Part shown: positions 1 through 6,831 of the stretch, piece after piece | Position numbering within the stretch: the stretch's first letter is position 1 | How the letters are laid out: each line of letters starts with the position of its first letter | Assembly: GCA_964460035.1 (NCBI GenBank) | Contig: CAYWPG010000052.1 | Location: 1-17,288, forward strand | Length of the DNA stretch: 17,288 nt | Direction of reading: 5' to 3' | Origin: CAYWPG01 sp964460035 | Lineage (GTDB): Bacteria; Pseudomonadota; Gammaproteobacteria; Nitrococcales; AK92 | Program-made: the position numbers and the translations under genes | The notes under the pieces: model-generated | What the model was told of the DNA's origin: nothing | The model's input: only the letters and a program-made list of their open reading frames with translations | The model's database searches: none

Positions 1-329
1 ACTCCGGCCCGTACCTGGTGCTCCCAGGCTACGGCCCATCCACCGTGCGGGACTCGATGGATATCCCCCTGAGCATAGCCGTCAATCCGCTGACCTACAC
101 GGTGGCCTGGACAGTCAGTGTGCCGCTCGCCGTGCTATACGCGGTCAATCTCCGTGCCAACCTGGATCAAGCCGCACGGCTGCGCGAGGAGGCCGCTCAC
201 GATCCGTACGTCTTCACCCGTTCCGCCTACTTGCAGTACCGCCAGAGCCTGATTCATGATGGCGCGCCTCCTGCCGATTATTATGATGACGAGCTGTTCG
301 CCGATGCGTTCGACGACGTATCCGACTAG
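1..329 (+). CDS. mlaA: MlaA (VacJ) outer-membrane lipoprotein, C-terminal fragment, 5' end outside window
   Basis: The open frame enters from the left edge (first full codon at base 3) and ends at TAG 327-329. The encoded SGPYLVLPGYGPSTVRDSMD matches the conserved GPY-LPxxGPSxxRD segment of MlaA, and the later DPYVFTRSAYLQYRQSLI matches the DPYxxxRxAYLQRR region near the family C-terminus. MlaA sits in the outer membrane with OmpC/F-type porins and removes mislocalised phospholipid from the outer leaflet, passing it to MlaC and the MlaFEDB transporter. About 109 residues are visible out of roughly 250 in full-length homologues; the lipobox and N-terminal half are missing only because of the window edge. 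The C-terminus is acidic (DDELFADAFDDVSD). No other mla gene is visible, as is common, since mlaA is often unlinked from mlaFEDCB. Confidence 0.9.
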   Translation, partial: SGPYLVLPGYGPSTVRDSMDIPLSIAVNPLTYTVAWTVSVPLAVLYAVNLRANLDQAARLREEAAHDPYVFTRSAYLQYRQSLIHDGAPPADYYDDELFADAFDDVSD

Positions 330-391
330 GCACGTCCTGCCGGGCACGGAGCTACGCATCCCCGCGGCATCGCGCTGCCAGCGCATCCCGA

Positions 392-420
392 AGGGCAACG
401 CAAAGAACAAGGCTTGCCCT
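392..420. other. 7-bp inverted repeat downstream of mlaA
   Basis: AGGGCAA (392-398) and TTGCCCT (414-420) are perfectly complementary across a 15-nt loop, 63 nt after the mlaA stop. No T-run follows, so it is at best a weak or Rho-assisted end for mlaA transcription. Confidence 0.3.
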
Positions 421-466
421 GGATTCCCCAGCCCCCACTGCCAGGCCCAACCCGAGCGGTTCCGTC

Positions 467-482
467 CCGGGGGAGCCCCCGG
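467..482. other. Strong GC hairpin upstream of the TetR gene
   Basis: CCGGGGGAGCCCCCGG can fold as a 6-bp GC stem with a GAGC loop. It lies about 105 nt before the TetR start codon and has no T-tract. It could terminate mlaA transcription or sit in the TetR leader; the sequence does not decide. I see no convincing sigma-70 promoter for the TetR gene in 330-573. Confidence 0.3.
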
Positions 483-573
483 TGGCATGGGTAGCGCTGC
501 ATGGGGCCGAAGACACGATGCGCAACGCGCTTTGTTTCGACGATAACCCGCCACTGGAGACCGGGCCCGGGCG

Positions 574-580
574 GGAGGAG
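574..580 (+). promoter_or_regulatory. Shine-Dalgarno fixing the GTG start of the TetR gene
   Basis: GGAGGAG lies 7 nt before GTG 588-590. This makes GTG the start rather than the in-frame ATG at 501, whose extra 29 residues resemble no TetR protein. Confidence 0.75.
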
Positions 581-587
581 AAGTTAC

Positions 588-1283
588 GTGGCCAGACGCA
601 CTAAGGCCGAAGCCGAAGCGACACGCGAAGCGATTCTGGATGCGGCCGAAGAAGTATTTATCGAGAATGGCGTTTCGCGGGCAACGCTGGAGCAGATCGC
701 CCGCCGTGCGGGCGTGACGCGGGGCGCCGTGTATTGGCACTTCAAGGACAAGAACGACCTGTTCACAGCCATGATCAACCGCGTGCGGCTGCCCATGCGC
801 GCGCTGGCCGAGTCGCTACGCAGCACCAGCCGCGGCGATATCCTCCAGATCTTGCACGACATTTGCCGCCATGCCGTGGCCAGCCTGCACGACAATCCGC
901 GCGAGCGGCGCGTTTATACGATTCTCTTCAGCCGCTGCGAGTTCGTCTCCGAGACCAATCCCATCATGCAGTGGCAGCGGGAACTCGACCATGAAGCGAT
1001 CTCCGCGCTGACGGCGGATATGCAATTGGCGGCCGACGGCGGGCTGTTGCGCGAGGGCCTGCAGCCGCGCGTCGCCGCCCTGTCGCTGCATACGTTCATC
1101 AAAGGACTCTACCTGGAGTGGCTGTGCAACCCCAAGCTGTTCGATCTGCGCACCGAAGGCCTGGCAATGCTCGACGAATTCTTTGCAGGCCTGCGGCGCG
1201 AGCCTGCTGCAGCGACTAGAAACGATGGGTCAGCATCGCTCCAAGAAACGCCTGCTGTGGACGTCCGCGTTCGGTCACGATAG
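588..1283 (+). CDS. TetR-family repressor, AcrR/TtgR type (efflux regulator)
   Basis: 231 aa from a GTG start with a strong SD. The N-terminal TetR helix-turn-helix (about residues 10-57) carries ATREAILDAAEEVF, then TLEQIARRAGVTRGAVYWHF with the recognition helix near residues 43-51; this pattern is typical of AcrR, TtgR and MtrR, which repress RND efflux operons and are released by hydrophobic drugs. The C-terminal ligand domain (about 65-205) keeps the CEF motif (residues 117-119) seen in the TtgR_C type. Usual length is about 205-215 aa; here about 25 low-similarity residues follow and run antisense to the end of the next gene. The repressor is not adjacent to a pump. The nearest is the AcrAB-like pair at 3.7-8.0 kb, whose promoter holds a TtgR/AcrR-like inverted repeat. 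DNA-binding role is certain by family; the pump as target is inference. Confidence 0.88.
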   Translation: MARRTKAEAEATREAILDAAEEVFIENGVSRATLEQIARRAGVTRGAVYWHFKDKNDLFTAMINRVRLPMRALAESLRSTSRGDILQILHDICRHAVASLHDNPRERRVYTILFSRCEFVSETNPIMQWQRELDHEAISALTADMQLAADGGLLREGLQPRVAALSLHTFIKGLYLEWLCNPKLFDLRTEGLAMLDEFFAGLRREPAAATRNDGSASLQETPAVDVRVRSR

Positions 1284-2049
1284 GGCTGTCGGCGGCATCG
1301 TTACATAATCGCCCCCACGCGCCAATCACGGTAATCGCCGCCTTAGCACTCAGAAAGTAGCTGGCGTGCACATTGATCCTGACGTCGGTAACGCCGGCCC
1401 CGGCCCGATAGCGAGGCAGACCCGAGCGAGCTGCGCCAGCCTCGGATATGCCGAAGTAGGCATCGGTCCAGCCTGCGCTGGTCCAGGACAGCGACGGTCC
1501 TAGGGCCAACAGCAGCCCGGGCACCGGCATCGCGCCCAGCCCCAAGCGCAGTTGAGCCCGGTAGCCTTCCAGCTCGCCGCTCACCGCCCGCACCACATCG
1601 CCGTTCAAGGTCAGCGGGCCGGTGCGGTAACCGGCGAATATCCCGGCGACGAAACCGCCGCCCGTACCGGGCAAGTCCGATAACTCGCCTCGGCTGCGCC
1701 GGCCGCGTGCATATTGCAAGGTAGGGCCGAACGAGAGCGCTTCGCCCGGGCGCAGATCCAAGCGCATTCCCCCGATTGGGCTGATATCCAGGCGGTGCTC
1801 CCATTGCAGCGTCAGCATAGGCAAGGCCAAGACGCGATACCGGTCCGCACCGGCGTACTTGGGCACCGCAGCCAGCCCCACCCCCGCGCTACCCGACCAG
1901 CCGCGTGTCGGACTCAGCTGCGACCACGGCTTGATCTGGCGCGATGCGCCGGCAGGTTCGTGCTCGGACGCCAGCGCCGGCGCCGCCGCGAACGCCGCGC
2001 ATGACAGCAAAGCGAGGCTGCGAAAATAGCCGAAAAACGTTGATTTCAG
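1216..2049 (-). CDS. MipA/OmpV-family outer-membrane beta-barrel protein
   Basis: 277 aa if read from CTG 2047-2049. Family signs are the early GxGLAAVPKYAGADRYRVLALP stretch (family pattern GxGvxxxPdYxGsddyrvxplP), GPTLQYARGRR, the alternating barrel strands, the late YFGIS motif and a terminal aromatic in LTHRF, typical of BAM-assembled barrels. MipA was described in E. coli as an MltA-interacting scaffold and OmpV as an adhesin/porin-like protein; the exact role here is unknown. From the CTG start the N-terminus is a textbook signal peptide: basic start (K2), hydrophobic core SLALLSCAAFAAA and cleavage after ALA. The only common start in frame, TTG 2008-2010, cuts off the basic part and half the core. 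CTG is preceded by GGAG at 7 nt. The 3' end overlaps the convergent TetR gene by 68 bp. One cysteine (near CND) is present in the C-terminal third. Confidence 0.82.
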   Translation of the reverse strand: MKSTFFGYFRSLALLSCAAFAAAPALASEHEPAGASRQIKPWSQLSPTRGWSGSAGVGLAAVPKYAGADRYRVLALPMLTLQWEHRLDISPIGGMRLDLRPGEALSFGPTLQYARGRRSRGELSDLPGTGGGFVAGIFAGYRTGPLTLNGDVVRAVSGELEGYRAQLRLGLGAMPVPGLLLALGPSLSWTSAGWTDAYFGISEAGAARSGLPRYRAGAGVTDVRINVHASYFLSAKAAITVIGAWGRLCNDAADSPIVTERGRPQQAFLGAMLTHRF

Positions 2050-2060
2050 GTTGATTCTCC
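2047..2060 (-). promoter_or_regulatory. GGAG Shine-Dalgarno plus CTG start of the mipA/ompV-type gene
   Basis: On the minus strand the sequence reads GGAG-AATCAAC-CTG-AAA. Ideal 7-nt spacing and a complete signal peptide point to CTG as initiator. Just upstream lies a small hairpin, CCTGT-TCTC-ACAGG (2071-2084 on the plus strand). Confidence 0.55.
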
Positions 2061-2116
2061 TGGCCCTTGGCCTGTTCTCACAGGGGACGCGGCCTCACCG
2101 AACTGCAGGAGTTTCC

Positions 2117-2143
2117 CGTGAGAGCGGGCCCTGGCCGCGAAGC
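2117..2143 (+). repeat. REP-like palindromic element, copy 1
   Basis: The core CGTGAGAGCGGGCCCTGGCC then GCGAAGC resembles the Pseudomonas/Xanthomonadaceae REP pattern (tGTrGGAGCGG...CCGCGAAG). With the inverted copy at 2171-2200 it forms a 13-bp perfect inverted repeat (2130-2142 against 2173-2185), giving a two-REP hairpin with a 30-nt loop. Confidence 0.55.
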
Positions 2144-2170
2144 TTCGGCTCCTCTACTACAGCAGGAAAA

Positions 2171-2200
2171 TCCTTCGCGGCCAGGTGGCCGCCTCATACA
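2171..2200 (-). repeat. REP-like palindromic element, copy 2 (inverted)
   Basis: The minus strand reads TGTATGAGGCGGCCACCTGG then CCGCGAAGGA, very close to the REP form TGTAGGAGCGGCC...GGCCGCGAAGG. It is inverted relative to copy 1, the usual arrangement of a mobile REP pair (BIME or REP doublet) spread by RAYT transposases. No RAYT gene is in the window. Confidence 0.6.
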
Positions 2201-2217
2201 GGCCGGCGGGGCAACCA

Positions 2218-2248
2218 CTGCGGGAGCGCACCCGCGGCCGCGAAAGGC
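2218..2248 (+). repeat. REP-like palindromic element, copy 3
   Basis: CTGCGGGAGCGCACCCGCGG followed by CCGCGAAAGGC matches the same GGAGCG...CGCGAAAGG layout in plus orientation. It lies between the lpxD stop (2322) and the REP pair. The 272-nt stretch 2050-2321 thus consists largely of REP-type DNA and holds no supportable gene. Confidence 0.55.
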
Positions 2249-2273
2249 TTTGACCCAATCCCCCAAACCCCCT

Positions 2274-2289
2274 TGCCAGGGGGCATAAA
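2274..2289. terminator. Possible weak terminator hairpin after lpxD
   Basis: On the minus strand, CCCCC-TGGCAA-GGGGG is followed by TTTGGGGG about 35 nt after the lpxD stop. The stem is good but the T-tract is only three long, so termination here is uncertain. Confidence 0.3.
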
Positions 2290-2321
2290 ATCTCCCGCAC
2301 AGCACAGGGCCGCGTGGCGCT

Positions 2322-3380
2322 TCAAGTGGCGCTGCGCGCATCCAGCTCCCGCTCGACGCGTTTCAGCCTCTGGGCAAGCTCGTCCAGCTGCGTGAAACGC
2401 ACAGCGTTGCGGCGCCACTCCTTGACTGGCTGCGCCGGCAGCGGCGATGCGTACACGCCAGGTTCGCGGATATGGCCGGCCACGCCCGTCATGCCCATGA
2501 CGGTCACGCCGTCGACGATTTCGATGTGTCCCGTGATGGCCGAGGCACCGCCGATCACGCAGCGACTGCCTATGGTCACGCTGCCCGCTATCACGGTGCA
2601 GCCGGCGATCACAGTATGGGCGCCGATGCGCACATTGTGCGCGACGTGTACCAGGTTATCGATCTTCACGCCCTCGCCGATCACCGTATCGTCCAAGGCG
2701 CCGCGATCGATGGTGGAATTTGCGCCCACTTCCACGTCGTCGCCTATCTCCACGATCCCCAGCTGCGGGACCTTCTGCCACCCCTCCTCGCCCGGCGCGA
2801 AGCCGAAACCGTCGGCACCGATCACCACTCCAGCGTGCAGCAGCACCCGATCACCTATACGGCACCTATCGCCGACATACACGCCGGCGGCCAACCAGCA
2901 GTCGGCGCCTATGGTCACATCGGCTCCGATGAAGCTGCCCGCGCCAATCTCGCTGCCAGCGCCTATACGCGCTCCGGCACCGATTACCACATGAGGCCCC
3001 ACCGCGGCGCCAGGTTCGATGACCGCATCGCCGGCGACCACCGCCGTAGGATGAATGCCGGCAGGTGCCCGCCGCCGCGGATACATATGGCTGGCGATGC
3101 GCGCGTAGGCGTGATACGGGTTGGCGACGACCAGGGCCGGCACCGGGCAGTGCTCCGCATAATCCTCTTTGAGAATTACGGCGCCCGCGGCGGTGCGCTT
3201 AAGCTGGTCCAGGTAACGCGTACTGGTGCAAAACGCCAGCTCGTCCGGCCCGGCCCGCTCCAATGGCGCAACCCGCCGCACGCGTTTTGCACCATCGCCC
3301 ACGACGCGCGCGCCCACCAGCTCGGCAAGCGCATGCAGGGAAAATTCGTTCTCATTCGTTTCTGGCAACCGTCCTAGCAT
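2322..3380 (-). CDS. lpxD: LpxD, UDP-3-O-(3-hydroxyacyl)glucosamine N-acyltransferase
   Basis: 352 aa. LpxD transfers a 3-hydroxyacyl chain from acyl-ACP to the 2-amino group of UDP-3-O-acylglucosamine, the third step of lipid A synthesis, as a cytoplasmic homotrimer. Visible parts: N-terminal uridine-binding domain (FSLHALAELVGARVVGDG at 13-30), a left-handed beta-helix of hexapeptide repeats from about residue 108 to 300 (GAGARIGAGSEIGAG), the GADGFGFAP signature at 188-196, catalytic His248 in VAHNV and His285 in TGHIEI (spacing 37, as in E. coli H239/H276), and a C-terminal trimerising helix (QLDELAQRLKRVERELDA). I chose ATG 3378-3380, which has GGAGG 4 nt upstream; ATG 3408-3410 is also in frame but without a good SD. 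The usual bamA-skp-lpxD-fabZ-lpxA-lpxB neighbours are absent, so it may be a second, specialised lpxD. Confidence 0.95.
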   Translation of the reverse strand: MLGRLPETNENEFSLHALAELVGARVVGDGAKRVRRVAPLERAGPDELAFCTSTRYLDQLKRTAAGAVILKEDYAEHCPVPALVVANPYHAYARIASHMYPRRRAPAGIHPTAVVAGDAVIEPGAAVGPHVVIGAGARIGAGSEIGAGSFIGADVTIGADCWLAAGVYVGDRCRIGDRVLLHAGVVIGADGFGFAPGEEGWQKVPQLGIVEIGDDVEVGANSTIDRGALDDTVIGEGVKIDNLVHVAHNVRIGAHTVIAGCTVIAGSVTIGSRCVIGGASAITGHIEIVDGVTVMGMTGVAGHIREPGVYASPLPAQPVKEWRRNAVRFTQLDELAQRLKRVERELDARSAT

Positions 3381-3405
3381 TGAACCTCCGTTTGTGCTCC
3401 CAGCG

Positions 3406-3435
3406 CTCATAGCGATGACAAGCACCTCTTTGCAA
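3406..3435 (-). promoter_or_regulatory. Candidate sigma-70 promoter for lpxD
   Basis: The minus strand carries TTGCAA (3430-3435), an 18-nt spacer and TATGAG (3406-3411). A start about 7 nt downstream would exclude the in-frame ATG at 3410 from the mRNA and supports ATG 3380. The match is modest, 4 of 6 at each box. Confidence 0.35.
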
Positions 3436-3699
3436 TTGGAAACAGCCTGCTATGCAGCTCGAACAAGGGAGGGCACATGAAGGGCGTTCGCGCTCCACCA
3501 GCTTCTGGCCGAATGGAGCCACCCTGTGCCCGCTCCAGGTTCTATCCGCTTCGCAAGCGCTGCTTCCTCCATGACCGGCAATCTGCACCGGCCGCTAGCC
3601 TCAAACACAACAACGCACAGCTGGTAGGACGTCATTCGGAAGCCGCCGTTCCCGCCAGCCGCAGCGCAGCCACCCATGCCCACCGATGCCGGCGCGCGG
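3436..3699. other. Gap between the RND pump stop and the lpxD promoter
   Basis: 264 nt separate the pump stop from the lpxD promoter candidate. I see no gene with an SD and no family match, and no hairpin with a T-tract. GCCGGT occurs twice close together (minus strand, about 3579-3596), which may be chance. lpxD could be read from its own promoter or by readthrough from the pump operon. Confidence 0.4.
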
Positions 3700-6600
3700 C
3701 TAAGCATCGGCGGCCCCTTCTCCCCCGGAGCGGGAAGCGCCCCGGCTGACCAGGTCGTCCAGCAACTTGTAGAACAACGGCACGAACAGCAGCGCGAAGC
3801 TGCTGGCCACCAGCATCCCGCCGACGACGATGGTGCCGACCTCCTGGCGGCTGACGGCGCCGGCACCACTGGCGAACGCCAACGGCAAGGTGCCTATGAT
3901 GAAAGTCACCGCGGTCATCATGATGGCGCGAAAACGCTGCCGCGCCGCAGCGGTCGCCGCGTCCTGGGAGCTCATTCCGCCAGCCCTGTTCTGGGCGGCA
4001 AATCCGACGATCAGAATGGCGTTCTTGGCCGCCAGCCCTATGAGCAACAGCAGGCCGACTTGAAAGTAGATATCGTTGGGAAAGCCGCGCAACAGCGCCG
4101 CCAAGGTGGCGCCCAGCACGCCGAACGGCACCGCCGTGGCCACCGCCAGGGGCAGAGTCCAGCGCTCGTACTGCGCCGCCAGAATCAGGAATACCATCAG
4201 CAGCCCCAGTCCGAAGGCGGCCGCCCCGGCACCGGCCGCGACCTGCAGCTGGTAGGCTTCGCCTATCCACCCCAACAGCGTGCCAGAGTCCAGCACCTCC
4301 GCCGCCACGGCTTCCATCGCCGCCATGACCTCACCGGTGGTATAGCCCGGCGCCGGATCGGCCATCAGGCGCGCGGCGGGGTAGACATTGAAGCGATCGA
4401 CAACGTCCGCTCCGCTCACCCGCTCCAGGGTGACCAGCGAGCTCAGTGGCACCATTTCCCTGCTCTGGGAGCGCACGAACACGCGCCTCAGATCGTCCGG
4501 CCCACTGCGAAACTCGCCCTCGGATTGCACGTTCACCTGCCAATTGCGGCCTTCAAAGGTAAAGTCGTTGACATACAGCGAACCGAATGTGCTCTGCATG
4601 GCTTCAAAAATCTGGCTCACCGGCACGCCGATTGCGGCAGCCTGTTCGCGGTCCACCTCGGCACGGTACTGGGGAATGCCGGTATCGAGAGTCGTGCGTA
4701 TGCTCGCCACCTCCGGCCGCGCACTCACTGCGGCGACGAAGCGCTGGGCCTGTTCCTCGACCTGTGCCAGCGTGGGGCCCCCGCGCACCTGTAGAAAGCC
4801 TTCGACTCCTCCGGTAAGCGACAACCCCATGATCGGCGGCGGCGTGAAGGCGAATACGTTGGCTTCCTGAACCCCAAAGCCCAATGCCATGATGCGCTCC
4901 GCTATAGCCGCCACATCCTGGCCCGGGCCACGCCGCTCATCCCAGTCGCTGAGGCTGGCGAAGCCCACCGCCGCATTGGTACGCAAGGAGCCGGCGACTA
5001 TGTCGAAGCCGGCGATGGCTGTGATATCGCTGATTTCCTCCATGCCCAGCAGCTGGTGCACAAGCTGGTCGCGCACCGCTTCCGTGCGCGGCAACGACGC
5101 CGAGGGAGGCAACTGAGCGACCACTAACGCAACACCCTGATCCTCCTGCGGGACCAGGCCGCTGGGCATGCGCGTGAGCAGCGCCAATGCTGCGCCTATC
5201 ACCACCAGGAACAGCACCCCGCCCAGCAGGGCGTGGCGCAACATGAAACCGACGCCGCGCACATAGTGTGCGGTCACATATTCGAAGCCGCGATTGAACC
5301 AGCGAAACGGCGCCAAGGGCTCCTTCGGCTCGCGGTCTAACAGCAGCGCGCACATGGCCGGCGTCAGCGTCAGCGCCACCACCCCGGAGAACGCCACCGA
5401 CACGGCGATGGTCACCGCGAACTGCCGGTACAGCTCGCCGGTAAGTCCGCCCAGGAACGTGACGGGAGTGAACACCGCCACCAGTACCAGCGTCGACGCG
5501 ACCACGGCTCCGGCAACCTGCCGCATGGTGGCAATGGCCGCCTGGCGAGCCTTGATGCCCCGCTCCCGCATCAAGCGCTCCACGTTCTCCATCACGATGA
5601 TGGCATCGTCCACCACGATGCCTACGGCCAGCACCAGGCCAAACAAGGTGAGCAGATTGATGGAGAAGCCGAACACCTGCATGCCGGCAAAGGTGCCGAT
5701 CAAGGACACGGGAATCGCCGCCACCGGAATCAGCGTCGCCCGCACGTTCTGCAAGAACACGAAGGTAACCAGCACCACCAGCGTCAACGCGATCAGCAGC
5801 GTAATCACCACTTCGTGGATCGAAATCCGTACGAACTCGGTGGTGTCGTAAGGAATGGCGTAGTCCAGACCGGCGGGGAAACGCTGCGACATGCTCTCCA
5901 GCGCGGCGCGCACCGCATCCGCCGTATCCAGCGCATTCGCTCCCGGTTGCAGGTATATGCCCAGCGGCACCGCCGACTCGCCGTTGTAGGTAGCCGAGAA
6001 CGCGTAGTTGGTGGAGCCCAGTTCGACCCGGGCCACATCGCCCAGGCGCAGCACGCTGCCGTCTTCGTTAGCGCGCAGGATCACGCGCTCAAACTCCTCC
6101 GGGGTGCTCAGCTGCCCGCGCGTGGATACCGAGAACGTAAAGGCCTGGCCCTCGGGAGCGGGCTCGCCGCCAATGCTGCCCGCCGCGAACTGGCCGCTTT
6201 GCGTGCGCAAGGCGGCGGCCACATCGGAAGGCGTCAGATCGTACTGCGCCAGCATATCCGGGCGCAGCCAGATGCGCATGGAGTAGTCCTGCTCGCCGAA
6301 CAGCGACGCATCGCCCACCCCCGGAATGCGCACCAGCTCGTCGAGAACATTGAGCAGCACGTAGTTGCTGATGAACAGCGTGTCGTAGGTGCCATCGGGC
6401 GACAGCAGCACCGGCACCATCAGGATATTGGCCGAGCGCGCCTCCACGCGCACGCCCTGCTCGCGCACCGCCTGCGGCAGCCGCGCCATGGCCGCCTGCA
6501 CCCGATTGTTGACATTGATCGCCGCCTGATCGGGATCGGTGCCCAGCTCGAAGGAAATGGTGATCTGCGTGTAACCGGCGTCGGTGCTGGTGGACTCCAT

Positions 6601-6831
6601 GTAGATCATGTCGTCCACGCCGTTGATCTCCTGCTCTAGCGGCGCCGCCACGGCAGCGGCCATCACCTCCGCGCTGGCCCCCGGATAGAGCGCGACCACG
6701 ACGATTTGCGGCGGCGCGACCTCGGGATACTGCTCCACCGGCAACGCCAATAAGGAGGTCAGCCCCGCCAGCACGATAACGATGGATATCACGGAGGCGA
6801 AGATTGGCCGGTCTATGAAGAACCTGAGCAT
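3700..6831 (-). CDS. AcrB-like RND (HAE1 family) multidrug efflux pump
   Basis: 1043 aa, normal for HAE1 pumps (AcrB 1049). This inner-membrane trimer uses proton influx to export hydrophobic compounds through an adaptor and an outer-membrane channel. It starts with MLRFFIDRPIFASVISIVIV, the standard TM1 amphipathic start. The TM4 proton relay is intact (GIVVDDAIIVMENV, Asp408/Asp409), as are Lys936 in GLAAKNAILIV and Arg966 in TM11. Two large periplasmic loops (about 35-335 and 560-870) form the porter domain, with YVNDFTFEGR typical of HAE1. Unusual: the Glu normally following AKNAILIV in TM10 (AcrB E947) is Gly here, and the RPI motif after the TM10 loop is RAI. The ATG overlaps the adaptor stop by one base (TGATG), implying translational coupling. 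No outer-membrane factor gene follows. Substrate cannot be read from sequence. Confidence 0.95.
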   Translation of the reverse strand: MLRFFIDRPIFASVISIVIVLAGLTSLLALPVEQYPEVAPPQIVVVALYPGASAEVMAAAVAAPLEQEINGVDDMIYMESTSTDAGYTQITISFELGTDPDQAAINVNNRVQAAMARLPQAVREQGVRVEARSANILMVPVLLSPDGTYDTLFISNYVLLNVLDELVRIPGVGDASLFGEQDYSMRIWLRPDMLAQYDLTPSDVAAALRTQSGQFAAGSIGGEPAPEGQAFTFSVSTRGQLSTPEEFERVILRANEDGSVLRLGDVARVELGSTNYAFSATYNGESAVPLGIYLQPGANALDTADAVRAALESMSQRFPAGLDYAIPYDTTEFVRISIHEVVITLLIALTLVVLVTFVFLQNVRATLIPVAAIPVSLIGTFAGMQVFGFSINLLTLFGLVLAVGIVVDDAIIVMENVERLMRERGIKARQAAIATMRQVAGAVVASTLVLVAVFTPVTFLGGLTGELYRQFAVTIAVSVAFSGVVALTLTPAMCALLLDREPKEPLAPFRWFNRGFEYVTAHYVRGVGFMLRHALLGGVLFLVVIGAALALLTRMPSGLVPQEDQGVALVVAQLPPSASLPRTEAVRDQLVHQLLGMEEISDITAIAGFDIVAGSLRTNAAVGFASLSDWDERRGPGQDVAAIAERIMALGFGVQEANVFAFTPPPIMGLSLTGGVEGFLQVRGGPTLAQVEEQAQRFVAAVSARPEVASIRTTLDTGIPQYRAEVDREQAAAIGVPVSQIFEAMQSTFGSLYVNDFTFEGRNWQVNVQSEGEFRSGPDDLRRVFVRSQSREMVPLSSLVTLERVSGADVVDRFNVYPAARLMADPAPGYTTGEVMAAMEAVAAEVLDSGTLLGWIGEAYQLQVAAGAGAAAFGLGLLMVFLILAAQYERWTLPLAVATAVPFGVLGATLAALLRGFPNDIYFQVGLLLLIGLAAKNAILIVGFAAQNRAGGMSSQDAATAAARQRFRAIMMTAVTFIIGTLPLAFASGAGAVSRQEVGTIVVGGMLVASSFALLFVPLFYKLLDDLVSRGASRSGGEGAADA

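Noticed and set aside
501..587. Longer TetR protein starting at ATG 501
   Set aside because: The extra residues have no TetR similarity, while GTG 588 has a strong SD and gives the usual N-terminus.
135..740. Minus-strand open frame across the mlaA-TetR gap
   Set aside because: Overlaps two well-supported plus-strand genes, has no SD and no recognisable domain.
2472..3377. Plus-strand open frame opposite lpxD
   Set aside because: His/Asp/Ala-rich translation arising from the hexapeptide-repeat codons of lpxD; no SD or known motif.
3465..3590. Short minus-strand frame upstream of lpxD (about 41 aa from an ATG near 3588)
   Set aside because: No convincing SD, no conserved motif, and it ends before the lpxD promoter candidate; not supportable from sequence alone.
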